64,000 nucleotides of DNA from Roseburia sp. (GCA_026168605.1 JAPFDX010000001.1:186001-250000); one strand, 5' to 3'; positions 28,205-38,272 are shown, counted from the stretch's first letter. Made by a program: numbers and translations. Notes: generated from the sequence alone by a model not told the origin.

Positions 28205-29642
28205 CAAGGGCAAAAAAGCGAAAAAGGGAAAGAAAAACCGGGAGTTTGCGGTTGTCACCTACTCGTTTCTGGGGGCGTTTCTGTGTCTGATGGGCTATTT
28301 TGTCTATTTCCAGTTTGTCGAGAGCGAGCAGTTTATCAACAGCCCTTACAATAAGCGGCAGGAACTTTTTACGAGAAATGTCATCCGGGGGGAGATTTAC
28401 TCGGCGGACGGCGTGACGCTGGCGGAGACGCTTGTGGACGAGCAGGGAAACGAGACGCGAAGCTATCCCTACGGCAGGATTTTTTCACACGTCATCGGAT
28501 ATTCGACCCGCGGCAGAAGCGGCGTGGAGGAGATGGCAAATTTCAGCCTGCTGCGCTCCAATCTTTTTTATGTGGAGAAGGCGGTCAGCCAGATCAAGGG
28601 AGAAAAAAGTCCCGGCGACAGCGTGACGACGACGCTCGATTATGACGTCCAGCTCTGTGCGTTTGACGCGCTTGGAAGATATGACGGGGCGGTTGTCGTG
28701 ATGGAGCCGAAAACCGGGAAAATACTGGCGATGGTCTCAAAGCCGGACTTTGACCCGAACACCATCGCAAGCGACTGGGATGAGATCGTCGGTGAGGAGG
28801 GCGAGAGCTCGGCACTTTTAAACCGTGCGACACAGGGGCTCTACCCGCCGGGATCGACGTTTAAGATCTTTACGACGCTGGCGTATATCCGGCAGAATTC
28901 GGATTATGAGGACTACTCCTACCAGTGTACGGGAAAATTTACGCACGAGAATAAGACGATCCACTGTCACGGAAATAAGCGGCACGGCACGCAGACGTTA
29001 AAGGAGGCTTTTGCAAATTCCTGCAACTCCGCATATGCGTCGCTCGGTCTGGAGCTTGACATCGCAGAATTTGGCGAAATGTGTGACGGGCTGCTGTTTA
29101 ATACGGGGCTGCCGACGACGTTTGAGTCCTCAAAGAGCAGTTTTGTACTCTCGGAGGAGGATTTGGCATCGGCTGTGATGGAGACATCGATCGGGCAGGG
29201 AAAGACGCTGGTGACGCCGCTCCACATGGCGCTTATCACCAGTGCGATCGCAAATGACGGCGTGCTGATGACGCCCTATGTGATCGACCACACGACGGAC
29301 AACGAGGGGAATCCGGTGGAACAGTATGAGCCGAAGGAGTATCAGACGCTTTTTACAGCGGAGGAGGCTGCGATCTTAAAGGAGTATATGCAGGCGGTTG
29401 TAGAAGAGGGAACTGCGTCGAAGCTTTCGAATGATGTGTATGATGTTTACGGAAAGACGGGATCGGCAGAATTTTCTTCCAGTTCGGATTCCAGCCACTC
29501 GTGGTTTGTCGGCTATGCGCACCAGGAGGGCAGAGAAGACATCGCCGTCGCGGTCATCGTGGAGGATTCGGGAGTCGGCAGTGAGTATGCCGTGCCGATC
29601 GCACGGGAAATCTTTGATGAATATTATATAGGAGAAGAATAG
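28140..29642 (+). CDS. Penicillin-binding protein 2-type transpeptidase
   Basis: YPPGSTFKIFT (SxxK), SCN, YGKTGSAE (KTG) motifs; ATG at 28140. Confidence 0.94.
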   Translation: MEQNERNGKKQGLMKKLKSFPDKGKKAKKGKKNREFAVVTYSFLGAFLCLMGYFVYFQFVESEQFINSPYNKRQELFTRNVIRGEIYSADGVTLAETLVDEQGNETRSYPYGRIFSHVIGYSTRGRSGVEEMANFSLLRSNLFYVEKAVSQIKGEKSPGDSVTTTLDYDVQLCAFDALGRYDGAVVVMEPKTGKILAMVSKPDFDPNTIASDWDEIVGEEGESSALLNRATQGLYPPGSTFKIFTTLAYIRQNSDYEDYSYQCTGKFTHENKTIHCHGNKRHGTQTLKEAFANSCNSAYASLGLELDIAEFGEMCDGLLFNTGLPTTFESSKSSFVLSEEDLASAVMETSIGQGKTLVTPLHMALITSAIANDGVLMTPYVIDHTTDNEGNPVEQYEPKEYQTLFTAEEAAILKEYMQAVVEEGTASKLSNDVYDVYGKTGSAEFSSSSDSSHSWFVGYAHQEGREDIAVAVIVEDSGVGSEYAVPIAREIFDEYYIGEE

Positions 29643-29726
29643 AAAGCTGCCCCACTGGCAGTTGCGCGGAAGGAGAAAAAGTATTATACTGGATGTAAGT
29701 TTGACGACCACACGGGAGGGATTGCA

Positions 29727-30179
29727 ATGACAGAGGCAATAAGCTGTGGTGGTGTGGTAATATTCCGTGGAAAGATACTGCTCTTATATAAGAATTACAG
29801 GAATAAATATGAGGGCTGGGTACTGCCCAAGGGAACCGTGGAGGCGGGCGAGGAGTATAAGGATACGGCGGTGCGCGAGGTGTATGAGGAGACCGGAGTG
29901 CACGCATCCATTGTGAAGTATGTCGGAAAAAGCACATATTCCTTTACTGTGCCGGAGGATACCGTGGAGAAGCAGGTGCACTGGTATCTGATGATGGCGG
30001 ACAGCTATTACAGCAAACCACAGAGAGAGGAATATTTTATGGATTCGGGGTACTATAAATATCACGAGGCATACCATCTGCTGAAGTTTCCGAACGAGAG
30101 GCAGATGGTAGAAAAAGCGTATAATGAATATTTGGAGCTTAGAAAGAGTAATTTGTGGGGAAATCACAAATACTTTTAG
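29727..30179 (+). CDS. NUDIX hydrolase
   Basis: GWVLPKGTVEAGEEYKDTAVREVYEETGV: Nudix box. Confidence 0.94.
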   Translation: MTEAISCGGVVIFRGKILLLYKNYRNKYEGWVLPKGTVEAGEEYKDTAVREVYEETGVHASIVKYVGKSTYSFTVPEDTVEKQVHWYLMMADSYYSKPQREEYFMDSGYYKYHEAYHLLKFPNERQMVEKAYNEYLELRKSNLWGNHKYF

Positions 30180-30205
30180 GGAGATGGACAGGGGAGCGGA
30201 CGTTC

Positions 30206-30547
30206 ATGACATGGCATGATGATTTGTATGTAGGCGAGAGCATTGTACATAAGACAAAGAAAATTAAATGGAAGATCTGCCATAATGCAGGACAGCCTGG
30301 CATCTATGTCATCACACTGGCGTCCAATGAGAAAAATCTTCTAGATATCATTCCCTCGCAGGAGCTGCTTCAGAGGGGATACCCGAAACGGGGGCTCTAT
30401 GTCGCGGGTCTTGCAAAGGGATATGAGGAGGCAGTGCAGGTCGCAGTGTCGATCATAGACGAGGTCTATCGGGCAACCGGGGGATTTGCGGTTGCCGATT
30501 ACCTGAGAAATCACAGGCGGGAGGGCAGATGTCGGTTATCGTATTAG
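30206..30547 (+). CDS. Conserved hypothetical protein
   Basis: MTWHDDLYVGESIVHKTKKIKWKICHNAGQPGIYVITLASN..; lies inside a co-directional gene run. Confidence 0.7.
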   Translation: MTWHDDLYVGESIVHKTKKIKWKICHNAGQPGIYVITLASNEKNLLDIIPSQELLQRGYPKRGLYVAGLAKGYEEAVQVAVSIIDEVYRATGGFAVADYLRNHRREGRCRLSY

Positions 30548-31410
30548 TTTTAAAAATCATTGGGATCATTCTGCTCATCCTGCTTGGGATCTTGTTGGCG
30601 GCGCTGCTCGCCGTGCTCTTTGTGCCGGTGCGTTACCGCATTTCGGGGCAGGTGGAGGATGACAGCGAGGTGCATATGTGCGCAAGCTGGCTGTTCCATC
30701 TGATCTCCTTTTCTCTGGAATACCGGGAGGGGGAGAACCGGATGGGCGTAAAGCTTTTCGGCTTTTCCATCCGGCGAAAGCCGCGAAGGACGAGCGCGCT
30801 GGATGCCGGAGAGTGGGAGGATGAGCCGGAGGACGCGGAAATGGAGGAGGCATCGGAGAATGCGGAAACTGCCACATCGGAGGAGATGCCGGAGGACGTA
30901 CAAGCCCCCCATGCAGGATCCGGGGAAAACATCACAGAGAATGTGCCGGGAAGTCCAAAATCAAACGGCAGACCAAAGTTTTTGACACGGTTGCGCGGAT
31001 TCTTTCGGAAACTGCGCAGAATAAAAGAAAACGCAGGGAAGATATGGAGAAAGCTTTGCAGCTTTTGGGAACTTGCCCGGGAAGAGGCAAATAAAGTTGC
31101 ATTTCTGTCAGTGCTCGCAGAATTAAAATATCTGTTTTTACACTTTAAGATCCGAAAGCTTGCCGCAAATCTGCGGTTTGGCGCGGGTGACCCGGCGCTG
31201 ACGGGACAGGTACTCGGCGTGCTCTGTATGTTCCCGTTTCTGTACCGGTATCAGGTGAATCTTGTGCCGGATTTTGAGAGCGGAGAACTCTATGTGAGGG
31301 GGGTATTTCATATGAAAGGGCGGATGCGTGTGGTACATTTTATCGTGTCGCTGGCGCGTCTCTGGAAGAAGAAGGAAGTTCGCAATTTGGCAAACCAACT
31401 GCTCGGATAA
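30529..31410 (+). CDS. DUF2953 domain-containing membrane-anchored protein
   Basis: N-terminal TM, acidic linker, LRFGAGDPALTGQVLGVLCMFPFLYRYQVNLVPDFE; immediately precedes ytfJ. Confidence 0.82.
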   Translation: MSVIVLVLKIIGIILLILLGILLAALLAVLFVPVRYRISGQVEDDSEVHMCASWLFHLISFSLEYREGENRMGVKLFGFSIRRKPRRTSALDAGEWEDEPEDAEMEEASENAETATSEEMPEDVQAPHAGSGENITENVPGSPKSNGRPKFLTRLRGFFRKLRRIKENAGKIWRKLCSFWELAREEANKVAFLSVLAELKYLFLHFKIRKLAANLRFGAGDPALTGQVLGVLCMFPFLYRYQVNLVPDFESGELYVRGVFHMKGRMRVVHFIVSLARLWKKKEVRNLANQLLG

Positions 31411-31453
31411 CAGACGGGCAAAATAAATAGGAAAAGGAAGGCAGGGTAACAAA

Positions 31454-31906
31454 ATGGCAGACAACAGTTTCAACACAACAGTGGAATCCTTATTTAAGGG
31501 GATGGACAGCTTTATCACGACAAAGACGGTCGTGGGCGACGCGATCCACATGGGGGATACGATCATCCTTCCGCTTGTGGATGTGTCTTTTGGCGTGGCG
31601 GCCGGCGCGTTTTCGCAGGACAAGAAGAATAACGGCGCAGGCGGCATGGGCGGAAAGATCATGCCGAGCGCGGTGCTTGTGATCCAGAATGGTACGACAA
31701 AGCTCGTGAATATCAGGAATCAGGACGGTATGACCAAGATCCTCGACATGATCCCGGATTTTGTCAACAAATTTACAGCCGGAAAAGAGAGCGTTTCGCA
31801 GGAAGCGTCTGCGAACAGCGGATCGCAGGAGGCGAAGGACGCAGCCGGGAAAGAGATGGAGGAGATGTTAAAGGACGCGGTAAATCCGGAAGAAAAGAGT
31901 GAATAG
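31454..31906 (+). CDS. ytfJ: YtfJ/GerW family sporulation protein
   Basis: SLFKGMDSFITTKTVVGDAIHMGDTIILPLVDVSFGVAAGAF..GGMGGKIMPSAVLVIQNG. Confidence 0.9.
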   Translation: MADNSFNTTVESLFKGMDSFITTKTVVGDAIHMGDTIILPLVDVSFGVAAGAFSQDKKNNGAGGMGGKIMPSAVLVIQNGTTKLVNIRNQDGMTKILDMIPDFVNKFTAGKESVSQEASANSGSQEAKDAAGKEMEEMLKDAVNPEEKSE

Positions 31907-31916
31907 TGACGACCCA

Positions 31917-31949
31917 AAAGCATATATTGTTACAGATATATGCTTTTTT
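31917..31949 (+). terminator. Terminator between ytfJ and the small membrane ORF
   Basis: AAAAGCATATAT-tgttacag-ATATATGCTTTT plus T-run. Confidence 0.75.
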
Positions 31950-31958
31950 GGTGGGTTT

Positions 31959-32099
31959 ATGAAACGGATCATTGGATTTGCCTTGTTTTGTTTCTCGATG
32001 GGAATGCTGGCTATGCTGGTGATCCATAACCGTTTCCTCGGATTTATTCTGATCGTGGTTACCATGCTGGCGGGATATTATATTTTTAGTTGTGACTGA
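31959..32099 (+). CDS. Small (46 aa) membrane protein
   Basis: MKRIIGFALFCFSMGMLAMLVIHNRFLGFILIVVTMLAGYYIFSCD, two hydrophobic segments; starts 9 nt after the terminator T-run. Confidence 0.5.
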   Translation: MKRIIGFALFCFSMGMLAMLVIHNRFLGFILIVVTMLAGYYIFSCD

Positions 32100-32109
32100 G
32101 CAAATAGTA

Positions 32110-32153
32110 AGGGCGTCGCAAAATCATGAAATTTCATGACTTTGTGACGCCCT
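32110..32153. terminator. Long bidirectional terminator between convergent genes
   Basis: AGGGCGTCGCAAAaTCATGAAATTTCATGAcTTTGTGACGCCCT, near-perfect stem of about 20 bp. Confidence 0.8.
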
Positions 32154-32167
32154 GATCTTTTTAAAAA

Positions 32168-33574
32168 TTACAAGTCAAAGCCAAAGTACCGTACGGCATT
32201 GTTGTAGCAGATGTCTGTCACGATCTCTCCGAGCGTATCGTAGTCGGCAGGAAATTCTCCGTTTTCCACCCAGTTTCCGATCAGATTGCAGAGGATTCTG
32301 CGGAAGTAATCGTGGCGTGTGTAGGAGAGGAAGCTTCTGGAATCTGTCAGCATACCGACAAATCCCGAGAGATTTCCGAGGCTCGCAAGGGAGATCATCT
32401 GATCCTGCATCCCGGTCTTGTGGTCGTTGAACCACCATGCGGAGCCCTGCTGGATCTTGGCGACTGCGCCGGAATCCTGGAAGCATCCGAGGATCGTGCC
32501 GATCGCCTGATTGTCGTTCGGGTTTAAGCTGTAAATAATGGTCTTTGGCAGACCGCCGTCGCAGTTTAGGGCATTTAAGTAATCTGCCAGCTCGGAAGAT
32601 GGACCGTAGCTGTCGATGCAGTCAAATCCGGTATCGGGACCAAGCTGATCGAACATCGCTGTGTTGTTGTCGCGCTTGCAGCCATAGTGAAGCTGCAATA
32701 CCCAGCCGCGCTTTGCGTATTCTTTTCCGGCAAACAGCATGAAGGCGGTCTTGAACTGCAGCTCCTCCATGTGTGTGAGGGAAGCGCCGCCCAGACGTTT
32801 GGCAAAAATCGCCTCGATTTCCGCATCGCCGGCGGGCTGGTACATGACATAGGAAAGACCGTGGTCGGAGACGGAACATCCCATGGAATCAAAGAAATCC
32901 ATACGGATGGAAAGCGCTTTGCAGAGATCTGCAAAGGTGGCAATCTCTACGCCGGAAACCTCAGAGAGCTGCGCGAGATACTCCGGATAGGAATCCTTCT
33001 CGATATTCATCGCCCGATCCGGACGCCATGCGGGAAGCACCTGAACGGAGAAGGAGTCATCCTCAGCGATCTTTTTGTGCCACTCCAGGGAATCGACCGG
33101 ATCGTCGGTGGTGCAGATCAAGGTGACGTTGGACTGGCGGATGATATTGCGGACAGTCATATCCGGTTCTGCCAGACGCTTGTTGCAAAGCTCCCATACC
33201 TCCTCCGCGGTGTTCTTATTGAGGACGCCGTGATAGTGAAAATATTTCTGGAGTTCCAGATGGCTCCAGTGAAAGAGTGGGTTGCCGATCGCCTTGCCGA
33301 GCACTTCCGCCCATTTTAAGAACTTTTCCTTGTCGGAGGCGTCACCCGTGATGTAGCGCTCGTCGACGCCGCAGGAGCGCATAAAGCGCCATTTATAGTG
33401 GTCGGCTCCCAGCCATACCTGCGTGATATTGTCAAATCTGCGGTCCTCGTAGATTTCCTGCGGATTGATGTGGCAGTGATAATCGAGAACCGGAGTTACA
33501 GCCGCGTAGTCAAAGTACAATTTCTGCGCAGTCTCCGTTTGCAGTAAGAAATTTTTGTCCATAAATTGTTTCAT
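32168..33574 (-). CDS. uxaC: Glucuronate isomerase
   Basis: MKQFMDKNFLLQTETAQKLYFDYAAVTPVLDYHCHINPQEIYEDR..WLGADHYKWRFMRSCGV. Confidence 0.96.
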   Translation of the reverse strand: MKQFMDKNFLLQTETAQKLYFDYAAVTPVLDYHCHINPQEIYEDRRFDNITQVWLGADHYKWRFMRSCGVDERYITGDASDKEKFLKWAEVLGKAIGNPLFHWSHLELQKYFHYHGVLNKNTAEEVWELCNKRLAEPDMTVRNIIRQSNVTLICTTDDPVDSLEWHKKIAEDDSFSVQVLPAWRPDRAMNIEKDSYPEYLAQLSEVSGVEIATFADLCKALSIRMDFFDSMGCSVSDHGLSYVMYQPAGDAEIEAIFAKRLGGASLTHMEELQFKTAFMLFAGKEYAKRGWVLQLHYGCKRDNNTAMFDQLGPDTGFDCIDSYGPSSELADYLNALNCDGGLPKTIIYSLNPNDNQAIGTILGCFQDSGAVAKIQQGSAWWFNDHKTGMQDQMISLASLGNLSGFVGMLTDSRSFLSYTRHDYFRRILCNLIGNWVENGEFPADYDTLGEIVTDICYNNAVRYFGFDL

Positions 33575-33575
33575 A

Positions 33576-35465
33576 TTATTTTGTGATTCCTTTCATTTTT
33601 ATGTACAGTTCCAGACAGATCTGCTCCCTGTCGTGGAGTAAAAACCTCTCCAGATCGTGTTGGAGTGGGAGAGAATCCGTAATGAGACTGACGATTTCTT
33701 TCGAGTAGCGCCTGCCGCTGCCGTCCTGCAATTCCTTTAGGATCTCCGGGAAGGATTTGGTTTTTGCATAGCTACGCCCGAGGTAATCGGTAGCCGCGTC
33801 CAGAGAATCGCAGATGCTCACAATGTCGGTCACGATCCGGGCGGGGGCGCTGCGGTGGTCAAAATCAGACGGATATCCGAAGGAGCCGTCACAGAATTTG
33901 TGGTGTCCGGCGGCAATCCCTGCGTATGGCGTAAGCGACGGGATCTGTTGTAAAATATGAAGTCCGGTGACCGGATGATATTTGATCACTTCAAACTCGA
34001 TGTCCGTGAGCTTGCGGTACTGCATATTGATCACATTCGTGCACAAGATCTTGCCGATGTCGTGGAGTCTGGCACTGTTTTCGGCAAAAGCAGTCAGTTC
34101 CGCTTCTTTTTTCTGCACATCGGCGACGCTTGTGCAGGAGAGTATTCCAATGAGCGTTTCCGGACGCCGGTGAATGAGAGTCTGCATCACGAGTCTGGCG
34201 CAGCGGCTGACGATCACCGAGTGAAACAGCGTCTGCGGCTGTCGGTAGACCGTCAGACGAAGCAGGGCGGACATGGTCTCGTCATCGTCTAAATACTTCA
34301 GCGCCGGTATCAGGTAGAGATAGATAAAACCGTTCGCAACGCTTTCCAGATAATTGTTGCTCGGAAAATGCGTGTACACATCCAGCAGGTGCCAGAATAC
34401 TTTGCGGATGTCCGCCACGCAGCCCGGACAGTCCTGCTCAAGGTTCATCAGGCTTTTTAAGACCAGGTTGAAGCAGTCGGTCGTCTCGTCGTCGTACTCC
34501 TCCCAGACCGTCATGCGCTTGTGGTCAAGCTTTGCCTCGCACTCCATGATATCCGAATGCACCGTGTCGGCGTCCAGATTCCCGAGATAATAGTTTAGCA
34601 TCAGACAGATGATCCGGTATTTTATGTGGGTGGTTGGATGTTCCTCAAAAGAATTGGAATCCAGCAGTCTTGTGGCGATCGTTAGCTGGTAAGCAAGCTG
34701 TTCTGCCGTAAAATATTTGCGCAGATCCATGTTCGCATTGATGCTGAGCCGTAGAAAATTGCTGGTCCAGCAATTTTCGAAGTGGGGCAGTGCCTGGTTA
34801 AGCGGCAGATCCATGTCGGCTTCTGCCCGGAAACGCCTTAACATTTTCATGCGGTTTTCATATTCGTCAAAAAGCCGCCCGGTGGATACAAGCGGAGCTT
34901 CATTCAGATACTCCGAGGAGAAGACTGCCTGATAGTCATAAAAGCTCATGCCCATACTTTTTTCTTCTTCATTGAGCTGGTCATAAAACTGCTCGAAAAT
35001 TCCGATGGCGTGCGTACACCGCTCTGAGATTCTGCCTTTGAGGTGAACGGTATCCAGAAAAAAGTAGACCGTGAGCATGATCATATCGCACTTCATCAGC
35101 GCGACCGGATCATTCCGGGAATCGTAGAAGGCAAAAAGGCTCTGCGCCAGCTCATAGGCAGCCTCGATGTCCTCAAAACGGGTACTGTAACGGTAGAGGA
35201 AGGAGAGGAGCGGATCCGCCACCGCTTTCTCCCAGGGATGGTGTTCTCTGGTAAAATAGTAGACATGGCGCATCAGATAAGCATTGTTTTCTCTGTATTT
35301 TCGCTCTAATTCCTGGGACTTCTCCGCAAAATCCCGGATCCAAAGCCGGGGTTCCTTGTCCATCTGGAAAGAGTTGAACTCCTCCAGTTCACGTATCTGT
35401 GCGAAATATATTTTGAAAAAATTTTCCCATTCCGTTCGGGTAGTAAAGCCGTGTTCCAGTTCCAT
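33576..35465 (-). CDS. HD-GYP-like phosphohydrolase with long helical N-terminal region
   Basis: SARLHDIGKI..YHPVTGLHIL..AAGHHKFCDGSFGYP. Confidence 0.85.
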   Translation of the reverse strand: MELEHGFTTRTEWENFFKIYFAQIRELEEFNSFQMDKEPRLWIRDFAEKSQELERKYRENNAYLMRHVYYFTREHHPWEKAVADPLLSFLYRYSTRFEDIEAAYELAQSLFAFYDSRNDPVALMKCDMIMLTVYFFLDTVHLKGRISERCTHAIGIFEQFYDQLNEEEKSMGMSFYDYQAVFSSEYLNEAPLVSTGRLFDEYENRMKMLRRFRAEADMDLPLNQALPHFENCWTSNFLRLSINANMDLRKYFTAEQLAYQLTIATRLLDSNSFEEHPTTHIKYRIICLMLNYYLGNLDADTVHSDIMECEAKLDHKRMTVWEEYDDETTDCFNLVLKSLMNLEQDCPGCVADIRKVFWHLLDVYTHFPSNNYLESVANGFIYLYLIPALKYLDDDETMSALLRLTVYRQPQTLFHSVIVSRCARLVMQTLIHRRPETLIGILSCTSVADVQKKEAELTAFAENSARLHDIGKILCTNVINMQYRKLTDIEFEVIKYHPVTGLHILQQIPSLTPYAGIAAGHHKFCDGSFGYPSDFDHRSAPARIVTDIVSICDSLDAATDYLGRSYAKTKSFPEILKELQDGSGRRYSKEIVSLITDSLPLQHDLERFLLHDREQICLELYIKMKGITK

Positions 35466-35564
35466 GGCGTCCTCCTCTGGCGTGCAAATGTACTAACTTA
35501 TATTGTATCACAATTTCGGGAAAATAAAAGTGGATAAAAACGAAGTTTCCTGTAAGGTAAAAAA

Positions 35565-35601
35565 AGACGTCCGCAGATTTGCGGACGCCATGGCGTTTTT
35601 A
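35565..35601 (-). terminator. Terminator of rpmB
   Basis: gcGTCCGCAaatcTGCGGACgt hairpin after rpmB. Confidence 0.6.
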
Positions 35602-35787
35602 TTAAGCTCTTTCTACTTTACCGGATTTTAAACAGGAAGCACATACATATAATTTCTTCGGTGTTCCGTTTACCTTACAGCTTACGCGCTTGATGTTTGC
35701 TTTCCACATTCTGTTAGATCTTCTATGAGAATGGCTCACATTACATCCGAAATGAGCGCCCTTTCCACAAACTGCACATTTTGCCAT
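35602..35787 (-). CDS. rpmB: 50S ribosomal protein L28
   Basis: MAKCAVCGKGAHFGCNVSHSHRRSNRMWKANIKRVSCKVNGTPKKLYVCASCLKSGKV. Confidence 0.96.
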   Translation of the reverse strand: MAKCAVCGKGAHFGCNVSHSHRRSNRMWKANIKRVSCKVNGTPKKLYVCASCLKSGKVERA

Positions 35788-36005
35788 AGTCCTGCACCTC
35801 CTTGCGATTTCTATTCTAATTGCGGGATATTCCTGCAACTTACAGGCTCACAACATGGCTATTTTAACAGATTGATATGCAGATTGCAAGTGAAAATTAA
35901 AAAAAATATAAAAAATTGAAATTATGTCTATCAATTTTGGGAGAAAACGGTTATAATAGCAATAAACTAGCGTTAAAACGGCTTTGAAAGGAGCATCGGT
36001 ATTAT

Positions 36006-36365
36006 ATGAATGGACAGATGGAGACCAGTTTAGGCAGGGTTACGATTGATTCTGAAGTAATTGCGATGTATGCAGGTTCTGTCGCAGTGGAGTGTTTCGG
36101 CATTGTCGGAATGGCGGCTGTCAATGTGAAGGACGGTCTGGTGAAGCTGCTCAAGAGAGATTATCTCACACACGGAATTAACGTGTCGGTGGATGAGGAC
36201 AATAAAATCACGATTGATTTTCATGTGATCGTATCTTACGGTGTCAGCATCAGTACGGTTTCTGACAACCTGATCGAGACGGTGAAGTACCAGGTAGAGG
36301 AGTTTACCGGAATGGAGATCAAGAAAATTAACATTTACGTCGAAGGCGTACGTGTGATCGATTAA
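36006..36365 (+). CDS. Asp23/Gls24 family envelope stress protein
   Basis: GRVTIDSEVIAMYAGSVAVECFGIVGMA..INVSVDEDNKITIDFHVIVSYG. Confidence 0.9.
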   Translation: MNGQMETSLGRVTIDSEVIAMYAGSVAVECFGIVGMAAVNVKDGLVKLLKRDYLTHGINVSVDEDNKITIDFHVIVSYGVSISTVSDNLIETVKYQVEEFTGMEIKKINIYVEGVRVID

Positions 36366-36378
36366 GGAGGATTTTGAG

Positions 36379-38088
36379 GTGGAAATCACTACGATAAATG
36401 CCGAGGCTCTTGCGAAGGCTTTTCTGGCGGGGGCGAAGAATTTAGAAGCGAAGAAAGAATGGATCAACGAGCTGAATGTATTTCCGGTTCCGGACGGCGA
36501 TACCGGTACGAATATGTCTATGACGATCATGTCGGCGGCGAAGGAAGTCACGGCGATCGCGGATCCGGATATGAAGTCCGTGGCGAAGGCGATCTCTTCC
36601 GGCTCCCTGCGCGGCGCGAGAGGTAACTCCGGCGTGATCCTTTCCCAGTTGTTCCGCGGCTTCGCGAAGGTGATCGCAGAATATGACGAGATCGATGTAC
36701 AGATTCTGGCGGAGGCGTTTGAGAAAGGCGTTGAGACAGCCTACAAGGCGGTTATGAAGCCGAAGGAGGGCACGATCTTAACCGTTGCCAGAGGGATGGC
36801 AAACCGCGCGATCGAACTCTCGGATGAGACGTATGATCTGATTGAATTCTGCGAGGGCGTGATCAAAGAGGGGGACCGTGTCCTTGCCAAGACGCCGGAT
36901 ATGCTTCCGGTCTTAAAGCAGGCGGGCGTTGTCGATTCCGGCGGTCAGGGTCTGATGCAGGTGATGAAGGGGGCGCTTGATTCTCTGCTCGGCAAGGAGA
37001 TCGACTACACGATCGAGGAGACGCCGAAGGCTGCGGCCACAGAGGATACTGTTTCCTATAATATAGAAGCGCAGGCACAGCAGGAGATCAGGTTTGCGTA
37101 CTGTACGCAGTTTCTGGTTATGCTGGAACAGCCGATCACGACCAGACAGGAGAATGAGTTTAAGGAATATCTGGAGGGCATCGGCGATTCCATCGTGGTG
37201 GTGGCGGACGACGAGATCGTGAAGGTACACGTACATACCAACGATCCGGGTCTTGCGATGCAGAGAGGTCTGACCTACGGCAGCCTTACAACGATCATCA
37301 TTGAGAACATGAAGTTAGAGCGCGATGAGAAGATTTCGGCGCTCAAGGAGAAGGAGATGCAGGCGGCAGCCGTGCCTTCCCGGAGTGAGGCGGAGGAGCA
37401 GGAGCCTATGGTATTTACCGAGTCGCCGAAGGAGATGGGCTTTATCTCTGTCAGCATCGGAGACGGTATCAATGAGATCTTTACCGGTCTCGGCGTAGAT
37501 TATATCATCGAGGGCGGACAGACCATGAACCCGAGTACCGAGGATATGTTAAATGCGATTGCCCGCGTCAATGCAAAGACGATTTTTATCCTTCCGAACA
37601 ATAAGAACATTATTCTGGCTGCCAACCAGGCGGCTTCCCTCGTGGAGGATAAGAAGATCATCGTGATCCCGACCAAGACGATCCCGCAGGGAATCACTGC
37701 GCTGATCAATTTTATCCCGGACAGCACGCCGGAGGACAATGCAGAGCGTATGACCACGGAGATCGGAGCGGTGAAAACCGGACAGGTGACCTACGCCGTG
37801 CGCGACACCGTGATCGACGACAAGGAAATCAAACAGGACGATTATATGGGGATCGGCGATTCCGGTATTCTCTCTGTCGGAAAGAATCTGGAGGAGACAA
37901 CGCTTTCCATGGTGGACGCGCTGATCGATGAGGAGTCCGCGATCGTGAGCATCTATTACGGTGCGGATATGTCGGAGGAATCAGCCGGGGCACTCGGTGC
38001 GAAGTTGGAGGAGCGGCATCCGGAAATCGAAGTGGAAGTCCATTACGGCGGTCAGCCAATCTATTATTTTGTAATTTCAGTAGAATAG
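36379..38088 (+). CDS. DAK2 domain fatty-acid kinase-like protein (YloV/FakA family)
   Basis: NELNVFPVPDGDTGTNMSMTI..GARGNSGVILSQLFRG; downstream of asp23/gls24 as usual. Confidence 0.93.
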   Translation: MEITTINAEALAKAFLAGAKNLEAKKEWINELNVFPVPDGDTGTNMSMTIMSAAKEVTAIADPDMKSVAKAISSGSLRGARGNSGVILSQLFRGFAKVIAEYDEIDVQILAEAFEKGVETAYKAVMKPKEGTILTVARGMANRAIELSDETYDLIEFCEGVIKEGDRVLAKTPDMLPVLKQAGVVDSGGQGLMQVMKGALDSLLGKEIDYTIEETPKAAATEDTVSYNIEAQAQQEIRFAYCTQFLVMLEQPITTRQENEFKEYLEGIGDSIVVVADDEIVKVHVHTNDPGLAMQRGLTYGSLTTIIIENMKLERDEKISALKEKEMQAAAVPSRSEAEEQEPMVFTESPKEMGFISVSIGDGINEIFTGLGVDYIIEGGQTMNPSTEDMLNAIARVNAKTIFILPNNKNIILAANQAASLVEDKKIIVIPTKTIPQGITALINFIPDSTPEDNAERMTTEIGAVKTGQVTYAVRDTVIDDKEIKQDDYMGIGDSGILSVGKNLEETTLSMVDALIDEESAIVSIYYGADMSEESAGALGAKLEERHPEIEVEVHYGGQPIYYFVISVE

Positions 38089-38157
38089 ACTTGAAAATAT
38101 CTGAAAATATGGTAGCATAATAAGAGATATGTTTAAATTATCTTTTATTGTGTTTTT

Positions 38158-38214
38158 AAATCACACAGTAGTTTAGATAAACAAACATTCGTCTAAGTAC
38201 TGTGTGATTTTTTA
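38158..38214 (+). terminator. Terminator between fakA-like gene and MCP
   Basis: AAATCACACAGTA..TACTGTGTGATTT plus T-run, 13-bp perfect stem. Confidence 0.75.
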
Positions 38215-38272
38215 TGATTCGCATGGTACTGTTTGTCCCGAAAAAATACAGATGAAGAATGGAGTGGTTTGA

